A stretch of DNA of 7,417 nt, taken from NCBI RefSeq assembly GCF_014648095.1, contig NZ_BMQL01000101.1, forward strand, positions 1 to 7,417, written 5' to 3'. This DNA is from Deinococcus ruber (lineage in GTDB: Bacteria > Deinococcota > Deinococci > Deinococcales > Deinococcaceae). Position numbers and translations under genes: made by a program. A model generated the notes under the pieces. The model made no database searches and was not told where the DNA came from. It was given only the letters and a program-made list of their open reading frames with translations. Positions 1 to 5,121 of the stretch are shown piece by piece (position 1 is the stretch's first letter; every line of letters begins with the position of its first letter).

Positions 1-126
1 CCCATCTTGGGGCCAAAAGCACGTTCCAGACAGCCTTTTATGAAACTGCAAGATGTGAGTTGAACTCCATTGAGCTGGTGTGGACGTACGTCAAGCGGAA
101 TGTGCTGGGGAATTCCTGCGCGGACG
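1..126 (+). pseudogene. IS630-family transposase, C-terminal fragment (cut by window edge and by an IS605 end)
   Basis: The frame starting at base 3 is open and reads into CELNSIELVWTYVKRNVLG. This matches the conserved C-terminal segment of IS630/Tc1-mariner-type DDE transposases (LNPIExxWxxLKRxVL), which contains the last acidic catalytic residue (the Glu of SIELVW). Family members cut and paste DNA at TA targets. The 5' part lies outside the window. The match fades after NSCADD near base 126, exactly where the right end of the TnpB-bearing element on the other strand is placed, so this gene was probably interrupted by that insertion. The frame stays open to 791, but downstream of about 126 it is antisense to tnpB and not transposase-like. 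The family call is fairly sure; the exact 3' boundary is inferred. Confidence 0.6.
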
Positions 127-280
127 ATGAATTACCCACGACCAAGTGCTGCTGCACTCTGGTCGGGGTTTCGTGGTTCACACGGGTTGGCTGGAACTCC
201 AGACCCATCCCCACAGGCAAGTTCCTTGCCGTAGTGTTCGATGGCCCACCCAAGCATGACTTGCGCGGCTGCGACATCTC
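127..280 (-). ncRNA. Probable reRNA/omegaRNA region at the tnpB 3' end and right end (relic)
   Basis: In characterised IS605 elements such as ISDra2, the guide RNA of TnpB comes from the 3' end of tnpB plus the right end, and its guide is the flanking host DNA. The same layout is present here: the last coding part of tnpB, the bulged hairpin at 140-164, and a right tip near 127. The adjacent 20 bases on the minus strand (complement of 107-126, CGTCCGCGCAGGAATTCCCC) would be the guide and lie inside the IS630 transposase fragment. The 5' limit is only an estimate. With a truncated TnpB the RNA could function only with a TnpB encoded elsewhere. Confidence 0.35.
140..164. repeat. Bulged subterminal hairpin of the IS605-type right end
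   Basis: GACCA (140-144) pairs with TGGTC (160-164) and GTGC (146-149) with GCAC (154-157). The loop is TGCT, with an asymmetric internal bulge (A opposite TC). Imperfect, bulged palindromes close to the element end are what the TnpA Y1 transposases of this superfamily recognise. Its place, just inside the tnpB stop codon and about 13 bases from the inferred tip, fits that role. Confidence 0.5.
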
Positions 281-765
281 GATTCTCGGTATATCCACAG
301 TTTTTGCAGTGATGTACTCTCTGGGAAAGCAATTTCTTTTCCTGATGACCGCAAAGAGGGCATGTCTGAGAAGGCTTGACCGTGCGAGTCGGCACAAACC
401 ACAGTCGTCCAGTACCAGTTTCTTCCGCTTTGTACCGGAGTTTCTGCAAGATTGTCGCCATCCCCACATCCAATATGGAGCGGTTCAGCCCGTTCTTATA
501 TGCACCGCCATGTGCAGTCATGTTTTTGATGCTGAGTTCTTCGGTGGCAAGGATTCCGTATGTAGCAACCAAATTGGCAGTCAGTTTGTGCTGGAAATCT
601 GCCCGTTGGTTGGCAACTTTGGCATACTTCTTTGCCAACCTGATCTTCGTACGCTTCCAGTTCTCCCCAAAACGCTTACGACGTGCAAGTTCACGGTTCA
701 AGGTCGCAATACGCTTGGCAGCCGATTTGAGGAATCGTGGATTTACTTCCTGGGTGCCGTCCGAG

Positions 766-789
766 AGGGACAGAACATGTTCTGTCCCT
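766..789. repeat. 24-bp perfect palindrome inside tnpB
   Basis: AGGGACAGAACA is followed directly by its reverse complement, with no spacer. It lies in the codons just after the RuvC-I aspartate (residues LGTEHVLSL). It could be a chance product of codon choice, a cruciform or hairpin inside the tnpB message, or an operator-like site. No known role is recognised. Confidence 0.6.
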
Positions 790-834
790 AAATCTATTCC
801 GGCTTGCAACGTCCCAGCGTTCCGCTGCACCTGA

Positions 835-1074
835 CTCAGCGATGAGCAGGGCACTGTTTTCGCCGTTCGCGACCCGTTGCCCCAGACAGATGTCAGCAAG
901 GACTTCGGGGTGGGGACAGCGCTGTGGTTTGCGGTCACCGACGCAGATGCGGCCCACGCCCGGATGGTGACCAGCGGGGCCGAGGTGGTCTCGCCGCCGC
1001 AGCCCGGTCCCTTCGGGCGCGTGTTCACGGTGCGCGACCCGGACGGGTACCTGCTGACCTTCCATCAGGCATGA
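835..1074 (+). pseudogene. VOC-superfamily (glyoxalase/bleomycin-resistance-like) protein, C-terminal half
   Basis: The frame opens after a TGA at 832-834 and has no convincing start; the first possible one is a TTG at 877. It encodes about 79 residues resembling the second half of small VOC proteins: a strand TVFAVRDP, the module link FGVGTALWFAVTDADAAHARM, then GAEVVSPPQPGPFGRVFTV and the signature DPDGYLLTFHQ ending in a stop. Full-length family members of about 115-130 residues are metal-dependent lyases, dioxygenases or drug-binding proteins; the exact substrate cannot be told. The N-terminal module is missing at the same point where tnpB is missing its 5' half, so both were cut at one junction. 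Its stop overlaps the next gene's start (ATGA), so it was once the upstream partner in an operon with the glycosylase. Confidence 0.65.
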
Positions 1075-2012
1075 AAGCGCATGGTCTGGGCAGCCTCGCC
1101 GCGTCACTGCACCCGGTCCCCCCTTTCGATGTTGAGCAGAGTCTGAGGTTTCTCGGTGACTTCTCCCCCATGCACGGCGAGCAGCAACTCGGGGTGCGGG
1201 CGCTGACCAAGGCGGTGCGGGTTGAGGGGCAGACGGTCGGCTTCAGCCTTCGGGCCAGGGGCGCTGAGCTGGCCCCCGAGTTGACCTGCGAACTCTTTGC
1301 CGATCAGGCCCTGAAGCTGGGGACCGGGGAGGCCGTCCGTGAGCGGGTGCGGTTCTTTCTGAGCTTGGACGACGATCTGACGCCGTTCTACGCCCTTGCG
1401 GAGCACGACGCGCCGTTCAGCAAGGTCGTCCAGCAGCTGTACGGCTATCATCAGGTGAAGTTCCTGACGCCATTCGAGAACGCCTGCTGGGCGATCCTGA
1501 CGCAGCGCACGTCAGGCACGCTGGCACGTGTGATGAAGCGCAACCTTGTGGAAACGTATGGTGGCTCAGTGCACTGTGGCAGCGGTCTGCTCTGGGCGTT
1601 CCCCGAACCTGCCGACATGGGTCATGTGTCCGCCGCCGAACTGGGGACAGTTGTCGGCAACTTGCGCAAGGGCGAGTACCTCGCCGCCGCCGTGCAGGCG
1701 TTCGGCCAGATCAACGAGGACTGGCTGCGTCAGGCACCCCACGACGAGGTGGAGACCTGGTTGCGCGCCATCCACGGCATTGGGGCGTGGTCAGCAACCT
1801 TTGTGTTGCTCCGAGGCCTGGGGCGCATGGACAGGGCTTCGTTTGAAGATCCGGACGGCCGGTTCACCGAGGAGATGATGAAGGCAGCGGCCAGAGTCTA
1901 TGGCCCGTTGAGTTTTGAGGCATTCCGGGCGCACGCATACCGTTACGGAGACTGGCAGGGCTACTGGGCGCACTATCTGCGAGCGGCGGGGGCAGGGAAG
2001 TCAGCCAAATGA
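1071..2012 (+). CDS. DNA-3-methyladenine glycosylase II, AlkA-like (HhH-GPD superfamily)
   Basis: The protein has 313 residues. AlkA-type enzymes excise alkylated purines such as 3-methyladenine, starting base excision repair of cytosolic DNA. An N-terminal domain of about 125 residues precedes the helical core, whose start LTPFENACWAILTQRTS matches the first conserved helix of the family (LTPFExLVxxIxxQQxS). The helix-hairpin-helix is LRAIHGIGAWSATFVLLRGLG (about 231-251), followed by FEDPD, where Asp260 aligns with the catalytic Asp238 of E. coli AlkA. The length suits an AlkA with its N-terminal domain, longer than the short core-only forms. The ATG at 1071 overlaps the stop of the VOC remnant by ATGA, and only a weak AGG precedes it, so translation was probably coupled to the upstream gene. 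Its frame is intact and it looks functional. The subfamily is well supported; substrate range is unknown. Confidence 0.88.
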   Translation: MKAHGLGSLAASLHPVPPFDVEQSLRFLGDFSPMHGEQQLGVRALTKAVRVEGQTVGFSLRARGAELAPELTCELFADQALKLGTGEAVRERVRFFLSLDDDLTPFYALAEHDAPFSKVVQQLYGYHQVKFLTPFENACWAILTQRTSGTLARVMKRNLVETYGGSVHCGSGLLWAFPEPADMGHVSAAELGTVVGNLRKGEYLAAAVQAFGQINEDWLRQAPHDEVETWLRAIHGIGAWSATFVLLRGLGRMDRASFEDPDGRFTEEMMKAAARVYGPLSFEAFRAHAYRYGDWQGYWAHYLRAAGAGKSAK

Positions 2013-2147
2013 CAGAAGGTGGTGAGTGGGTGTAGGTCTGGGGGTGCGCGTTGTCTCTGCTCGATTTTCGGGGTGTGGAGGCCCGGGTCATGGGCACATC
2101 ACGAACGAGTGTTGGAGGTGGAACGGGACGCCGAGTGCTTCGCCCGT

Positions 2148-2990
2148 CTATGGAGTGAACTGGCGTGACGGCCCTGGCTGGGTGACCCGCCAGCAGGTGG
2201 GATCGGTGTCGTCGATGTCGCAGCGGACAACGGCGTAGGTTTCCGCGTTGAGGAAGACCAACACAGGGAAGGGAGATGTGTGGTTGGCCGGGTGCCGGGC
2301 GAGTTGATCGGCTTCTTCGGCGAGCCGGAAGAGGGCGGCGTTGAAGCGCACGGTCTGGGTGAGGCAGTGGGACAGGAGCTGGAGGGAGTCCTCGGCCCAC
2401 GCTCGCAGCGCTGGCCGGGGGGTGTGCGTCGGTTCTGACAGACGGACGTTGAGATCGAATGAGAGAGAGGGGCGGTTCCGCCATTGGATCTGGGTGAGCA
2501 GGATGGCGAGGTCATCGCCGGAAGCTTGGTGATCCTGGTAGGCTTCGCGGGCGAGGTTCCACCGTCGGGCCAGCGTGCTGTTGAGGGACGGGTCGAAGGG
2601 TCCATGGTCATCGGTGCAGAGCAGCTGGGTCAGGCGGCTGCTTTTCTGGGCGTCCATGTCGAGGTGTGTGGTGTGCCGGGCACGGCAGAGCAGGCCACGA
2701 CCATAGGTATATGGGGTGACGGAATGGACGTGGCTTGGAAGGCGCGCGCTGACGCCAAGGGTACTGTGGCGGTTGTAGGCGAAGGAGCAGGCGCGTTCCT
2801 GTGGGGAGAGATGCCAGGCCGCTTCGATGAGCGTGTTGGTTTTGCCGCTGCCGGCGGTAGCTCTCAGGAACAGGTGCTGGTGGGTGTCCTGCACGGCGTG
2901 GGTGAAGGCAGTCTGTTGAGCGGTGAAGTGGGCTGGAAGCGGTCTGAAGGGTGGGAGGATCTGGGGAAAGGAGTGCTGGGTGGTGGTCAT
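2148..2990 (-). CDS. UvrD-like superfamily 1 P-loop protein, N-terminal helicase motifs only
   Basis: The protein has 280 residues. FTAQQTAFTHAV (22-33) resembles the SF1 Q-motif, LRATAGSGKTNTL (42-54) is a clear UvrD/PcrA-type Walker A, FAYNRHSTLGVSARLP (70-85) resembles motif Ia (usually FNxxxAxELxxRLP), and VTPYTYGRGLL (91-101) takes the place of the TFHSLG segment. These establish ATP binding and SF1 helicase ancestry. No DExQ Walker B, motif III or C-terminal 2A domain is visible, and the protein ends where helicases (500-700 residues) continue. Either it is a truncated helicase or a stand-alone ATP-binding relative. The start MTTTQH is chosen because the upstream extension would run through a terminator hairpin. 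A possible promoter lies at 3034-3063. It converges on the glycosylase gene, with about 135 bases between them. Confidence 0.65.
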   Translation of the reverse strand: MTTTQHSFPQILPPFRPLPAHFTAQQTAFTHAVQDTHQHLFLRATAGSGKTNTLIEAAWHLSPQERACSFAYNRHSTLGVSARLPSHVHSVTPYTYGRGLLCRARHTTHLDMDAQKSSRLTQLLCTDDHGPFDPSLNSTLARRWNLAREAYQDHQASGDDLAILLTQIQWRNRPSLSFDLNVRLSEPTHTPRPALRAWAEDSLQLLSHCLTQTVRFNAALFRLAEEADQLARHPANHTSPFPVLVFLNAETYAVVRCDIDDTDPTCWRVTQPGPSRQFTP

Positions 2991-3003
2991 GCAGGGCACC
3001 TGC
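2991..3003 (-). promoter_or_regulatory. Small hairpin abutting the start codon of the UvrD-like gene
   Basis: On the minus strand GCAGG-TGC-CCTGC ends directly before the ATG. The only Shine-Dalgarno-like bases (CAGG) lie in the 5' arm and would be paired when the hairpin forms, so it could limit initiation. The stem is only five base pairs. Confidence 0.3.
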
Positions 3004-3033
3004 CTTTGTTCCTGGGGCAGAGGGAACAGCGGT

Positions 3034-3063
3034 AGCGTAGGAGACCGGTTGGTGGCACCACAA
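3034..3063 (-). promoter_or_regulatory. Candidate sigma-70-type promoter for the UvrD-like gene
   Basis: The minus strand carries TTGTGG (3058-3063) and, 18 bases on, TACGCT (3034-3039, a TAnnnT-type -10). This predicts a leader of roughly 35-40 bases before the ATG at 2990. It lies just past the hairpin that probably ends the upstream transcript. Both boxes are imperfect, so this is tentative. Confidence 0.3.
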
Positions 3064-3072
3064 AAGGCAGGC

Positions 3073-3096
3073 GCGTCTGGAAGGTCCTCCAGACGC
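3073..3096 (-). terminator. Hairpin with T-rich 3' flank after the 100-residue unknown gene
   Basis: GCGTCTGGA and TCCAGACGC form a perfect nine-pair stem around a six-base loop. Read on the minus strand it follows the stop of the 3116-3418 gene by about 20 bases, and a short T run (CCTTTTG) comes within a few bases of the stem. It fits a weak intrinsic terminator or attenuator between this gene and the UvrD-like gene. Confidence 0.5.
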
Positions 3097-3115
3097 ACGA
3101 CGGGAACAGCAGGAG

Positions 3116-3418
3116 TTACTCGGCAGCGAGCGGTTGGGGTTTCGTGCGGATCATCTTGGTCTGGAGTGGGTGGAAGCCACCGCTGGAAAATCGGCCGAGC
3201 TTGGTGGCCTGGGCGTCATGGTCCATGATCCAGCGTTGTTCAGCGACACTGAGCTTGTAGGTGGTACTGAGAAGGAATATCGGTTTTTTCTCGCCGGCTG
3301 GGAGGAGGGAATACAGGAAGCTGACGGTTCGGCCACCGGCCAGTGAGCACAGGTGCAGGCCTGCTTTGTGGGCAGCGGCCTGGGTGGGGTGAAGGCGGAG
3401 AGGTGCGGGGGCGGGCAT
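3116..3418 (-). CDS. Hypothetical protein, 100 residues
   Basis: Not recognised. From the ATG at 3418 the protein has 100 residues. After a proline/alanine-rich start, a likely strand-rich block (GLHLCSLAGGRTVSFLYSLL, residues 20-39; KKPIFLLSTTYKLS, 44-57) is followed by a helix with EQRWIMDHDAQATKL (60-74) and a basic end. There is no signal peptide and no clear membrane segment. The frame stays open upstream to 3682, but that part crosses the A+T-rich control region and reads as low-complexity proline/threonine, so the internal ATG is preferred; no good Shine-Dalgarno site precedes it. Two TGTATATATTTC boxes lie about 100 bases upstream in the direction of transcription. It is the only plausible coding frame here, judging by its amino-acid composition. 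Confidence 0.5.
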   Translation of the reverse strand: MPAPAPLRLHPTQAAAHKAGLHLCSLAGGRTVSFLYSLLPAGEKKPIFLLSTTYKLSVAEQRWIMDHDAQATKLGRFSSGGFHPLQTKMIRTKPQPLAAE

Positions 3419-3520
3419 GGGTTTAGGATGGCGTGTCTTGCTGAGTGTTGGGTAGGGGTCTGGGTTGTTGGTGGGATGCTGCCGGGTTGGCTGGTGTTTG
3501 GGGGGATTGCTGGCTGGAGC

Positions 3521-3533
3521 GGAAATATATACA
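3521..3533 (-). promoter_or_regulatory. ATATATAC box 1
   Basis: The plus strand reads GGAAATATATACACCAATCG from 3521 (core GAAATATATACA, 3522-3533). It points, as TGTATATATTTCC, toward the minus-strand gene starting at 3418. The same core recurs 27 bases further on and at 6262, and nearly so at 7311-7330. Operator or promoter element is the likeliest role. Confidence 0.5.
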
Positions 3534-3548
3534 CCAATCGTACAACTA

Positions 3549-3560
3549 GAAATATATACA
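3549..3560 (-). promoter_or_regulatory. ATATATAC box 2
   Basis: This is an exact second copy of GAAATATATACA, 27 bases after box 1 in direct orientation. Box 1 is followed by CCAAT and box 2 by its complement ATTGG, so the flanks, but not the cores, are inverted with respect to each other. Confidence 0.5.
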
Positions 3561-3640
3561 TTGGGCATTTTCCCTACTCCTGGCACATCGACTGATACCC
3601 GATTTACGAGCATAAGCAACAGCATTTGCCTGAAATAAGA

Positions 3641-3698
3641 AGATTTCAGAGACGTTTTCGACGATGGCCATTGCCTGATCATGGCAGTGGGGAAATCT
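3641..3698. repeat. Nested inverted repeats, possible structured RNA
   Basis: AGATTTC (3641-3647) pairs with GAAATCT (3692-3698). Inside it CCATTGCC (3668-3675) pairs with GGCAGTGG (3683-3690) with one G-T pair and a seven-base loop. Together they can fold as a two-level stem in the gap between divergent genes. No known RNA family is recognised. Confidence 0.35.
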
Positions 3699-3718
3699 GT
3701 AAGAATCAGCGGTGGCTG

Positions 3719-3735
3719 AGCAATGGATATATTGG
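3719..3735 (+). promoter_or_regulatory. Degenerate ATATATAC box
   Basis: The minus strand reads AATATATCCATTG, against AATATATACATTG in box 2. It lies in the opposite orientation to boxes 1 and 2, pointing toward the plus-strand gene at 3847. The match is partial, so this copy is less certain. Confidence 0.3.
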
Positions 3736-3810
3736 AAGGTTGTTAAGTTTTCGTATGAACTATAACACTTAGAGTGAGGGATACCGGAGCCCGCCACTTT
3801 ACACTGAATT

Positions 3811-3839
3811 TTATGTTTTCGGCTCAAATGTCGTATAAC
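3811..3839 (+). promoter_or_regulatory. Leaderless-type promoter of the 3847 gene
   Basis: TATAAC (3834-3839) lies seven bases before the ATG, so the transcript would start at or next to the start codon. A weak -35 candidate TTATGT (3811-3816) is spaced by exactly 17 bases. No Shine-Dalgarno site precedes the ATG, as expected for a leaderless message. Confidence 0.55.
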
Positions 3840-3856
3840 ATTACTTATGTCGTATA
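3828..3856. repeat. Direct repeat ATGTCGTATA across the promoter and start codon
   Basis: Two exact copies, 3828-3837 and 3847-3856, lie 19 bases apart. The first overlaps the -10 box and the second begins with the start codon. A protein bound to both would cover the -10 box and transcription start, so an autorepressor site is possible. Confidence 0.4.
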
Positions 3857-4299
3857 TCAAATTGAGTCAGCAGGTGGAGAAGTTGCAGAATCCTCAGCGG
3901 AGCGATGTCTTTGTGAAACAGCTTCGCGCGGCGGTACGTGAGGGGGAGTTTGACGCGGGAGATTTGCCAGAGCGCTTTACGTTGCCAAAGAGTTTCAATA
4001 AACGCGGCAGTGCGGAGAGCTACAGTCGGAGCGTGCGCGACATGGTGATCGATGCGACGCCCGAGTTCGACGCGTGGTTCGAACGCATCAACCGCGAGTT
4101 GACGCCAGCACGAACTGGCGGCAAGATCCAGACCACCGTCGCCAACATTGAAGCGGGTCTGATCGACTTCAAGACCCTGGCAGCTCAGACGCGGCAGAAG
4201 ATGGCGGCCAGCTATTCCAAAGGTCAAGCACTGGGAACCAGCCAGGCGAAAGCTAAAGCGCCCGCATCCAAAAAGGCAAGCACAAAAAAGAAGGCGTGA
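3847..4299 (+). CDS. Hypothetical protein with lysine-rich C-terminal tail, 150 residues
   Basis: Not recognised. Residues 1-125 look like a folded, mainly helical soluble domain: YIKLSQQVEKLQ (3-14), SDVFVKQLRAAVREGEF (19-35), a loop PERFTLPKSFNKRG, then EFDAWFERINREL (73-85) and VANIEAGLIDFKTLAAQTRQKM (98-119). Residues 134-150 are almost only Lys, Ala and Ser, ending KKASTKKKA, like the tails of histone-H1-like and other nucleic-acid-binding proteins. There is no signal peptide or membrane segment. The start is fixed by the -10 box seven bases upstream, and expression is probably leaderless. A DNA- or RNA-binding role is inferred from the tail only. An inverted repeat (4342-4379) follows the gene. 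Confidence 0.72.
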   Translation: MSYIKLSQQVEKLQNPQRSDVFVKQLRAAVREGEFDAGDLPERFTLPKSFNKRGSAESYSRSVRDMVIDATPEFDAWFERINRELTPARTGGKIQTTVANIEAGLIDFKTLAAQTRQKMAASYSKGQALGTSQAKAKAPASKKASTKKKA

Positions 4300-4341
4300 T
4301 CTCTGCGTACATCAAGGGCAGGTGATCGGAGCGAAGCCCTG

Positions 4342-4379
4342 CGGTCGCAGCCAACTGTCCCGCTCACGGTCTGCGACCG
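4342..4379. repeat. Nine-base inverted repeat downstream of the lysine-tail gene
   Basis: CGGTCGCAG (4342-4350) and CTGCGACCG (4371-4379) are perfect inverted copies around 20 bases. It lies about 40 bases after the stop codon and has no T run, so it is a non-canonical terminator at best, and may be a binding site or a relic element end. The rest of 4300-4602 shows no other clear feature. Confidence 0.4.
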
Positions 4380-4602
4380 ATTGATGGACGGATCAAGACG
4401 TTGGTCCCCTTCCCTCTTCTCCTGCATCAACAGAACCTACCACCACGAACCAGCAGCCCCAGCGCGGATATCTGAGGCTTTAGTTGGTCAAGAATCTGCA
4501 TCAGCGTATCCCACAAAAGCGCCTTGTCGTAGCGTCAGGTGTTACGCTCATCCGGGCCGCTACGCGGGGTCACGTTGCCTTCCACCGCTCTTGGAGACTC
4601 CT

Positions 4603-5043
4603 TTGAACCGTACTTTGATCTTCACGCTTGTGTTCACCCTGGCCACCAGTGCCGTCGCCGCTGACTTGCACGGTGCTGTCCTCATTGGTGCTGATGGCAC
4701 CTTCCTCGGCACCTGCGACGGCATCTACGGCGCAACAAGTATCACCAACACCGCCAGCCCTTACGGCAATCTGTCCAGTAAGACCAGCATCTTCAACACC
4801 CACGGGCCCTATGGCAGTTCTGATGGGCCATACAGCGCCTTCAAGCAGGGCCTGGTCCAGCCGCCGTATGTGGTGCGGGTTGACCCAGAGTTCTTGACGG
4901 CGATCACGAGCCCGGACTATCGCCCTGATTTCAGCCTCGTTCAGTCGCTCGAAGCGTACTCCATCAACCGTGTGACGATCAACGGCACGGTTTCGTACGC
5001 GATCAACCCGAATGAACTGCGTGACTTCTGCGCGAACCCCTGA
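4603..5043 (+). CDS. Small secreted protein with Tyr-Gly repeat region, 146 residues
   Basis: The preferred start is the TTG at 4603, preceded by GGAG eight bases upstream and followed at once by a typical Sec signal peptide: NRT, a hydrophobic core LIFTLVFTLATS and a likely cleavage after SAVA (residue 19). The frame extends upstream to 4381, but that part is not protein-like. The mature protein begins with a strand segment HGAVLIGADGTFLGTCDG, then two imperfect repeats, TSITNTASPYGNLSS and TSIFNTHGPYGSSDG, followed by PPYVV. Short secreted proteins with repeated SxxNxxxPYG motifs occur in several bacterial groups as uncharacterised proteins. Two cysteines remain in the mature part (one in GTCDG, one near the C-terminus) and could form a disulfide. 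The function is unknown; location outside the membrane is likely. It converges on the acidic-tail gene. Confidence 0.7.
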   Translation: MNRTLIFTLVFTLATSAVAADLHGAVLIGADGTFLGTCDGIYGATSITNTASPYGNLSSKTSIFNTHGPYGSSDGPYSAFKQGLVQPPYVVRVDPEFLTAITSPDYRPDFSLVQSLEAYSINRVTINGTVSYAINPNELRDFCANP

Positions 5044-5083
5044 GCGCTGATAACAATGGCGACGCCTGAGTGGGAGTCGTGGC

Positions 5084-5121
5084 GCGGCGCGAGCATCTTC
5101 AGCTGAAGATGCTCGCGCCGC
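5084..5121. terminator. 38-bp perfect palindrome between convergent genes, probable bidirectional terminator
   Basis: GCGGCGCGAGCATCTTCAG (5084-5102) is followed with no spacer by its exact reverse complement (5103-5121). It starts 40 bases after the plus-strand stop and 13 bases past the minus-strand stop, so either transcript can form the hairpin. No T tract follows. The perfect symmetry is unusually long for a terminator. Confidence 0.6.

Larger units (their letters stand above)
132..830 (-). pseudogene. tnpB: TnpB RNA-guided nuclease, 5'-truncated (RuvC and zinc-finger half only)
   Basis: TnpB proteins are RNA-guided DNA endonucleases of IS200/IS605 and IS607 elements and the ancestors of Cas12; full-length proteins are about 350-450 residues. 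From a GTG at 828-830 this frame gives 232 residues: RuvC-I AGIDLG (Asp13), a basic helical stretch, RuvC-II ATEELSIKNM (Glu97/98), a zinc finger CPLC...CKNC (Cys157, 160, 175, 178) and RuvC-III ENRDVAAAQ (Asp185). The catalytic triad is intact, but the N-terminal wedge and REC parts that bind the guide RNA and the TAM are absent. The open frame continues upstream to 1028, but that extension is antisense to the VOC fragment and is not TnpB-like. The GTG is a formal choice with no convincing ribosome site. It is almost certainly inactive as a nuclease. Confidence 0.8.
127..832 (-). mobile_element. IS200/IS605-type element remnant (right end plus 3' part of tnpB, left end lost)
   Basis: This is a remnant of an IS200/IS605-superfamily element read on the minus strand. 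It holds the RuvC half of tnpB and, past its end, an imperfect subterminal palindrome (140-164) of the kind that marks the right end of these elements. The right tip is placed near 127, where the minus strand reads TTCAT and IS630 homology begins. No left-end hairpin, no tnpA and no N-terminal half of tnpB are present. The left boundary, at about 825-840, abuts a VOC-protein fragment that is itself truncated, so a deletion or rearrangement removed both missing parts. Boundaries are inferred to within roughly 10 bases. Confidence 0.6.
3419..3846. other. A+T-rich divergent intergenic region with repeats and a structured segment
   Basis: No convincing gene is seen. This stretch separates a minus-strand and a plus-strand gene. 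From about 3521 on it is clearly poorer in G+C than its surroundings. It holds two ATATATAC boxes, a degenerate third, nested inverted repeats at 3641-3698, and the leaderless promoter of the 3847 gene. It looks like a control region; a replication or partition role cannot be excluded. Confidence 0.55.

Noticed and set aside
127..791. Long plus-strand frame continuing the IS630 transposase
   Set aside because: Downstream of about 126 it is the complement of tnpB and has no transposase-like sequence.
132..1028. A single 298-residue TnpB-like gene
   Set aside because: The first 66 residues are antisense to the VOC fragment and show no TnpB homology; only the part from about 830 downward is tnpB.
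924..1070. Longer glycosylase start in the open frame upstream of 1071
   Set aside because: This part overlaps the VOC reading frame and reads as Arg/Gly/Ala noise; the ATGA overlap at 1071 is the natural start.
2341..3035. Plus-strand frames opposite the UvrD-like gene
   Set aside because: They are Gly/Arg/Val-rich shadows of a G+C-rich minus-strand gene that has a clear Walker A motif.
3811..3856. Deinococcus radiation/desiccation response motif (TTATGT...ACATAA palindrome) near the 3847 gene
   Set aside because: TTATGT half-sites are present (3811 and next to the start) but the inverted partner half is absent at the required spacing.
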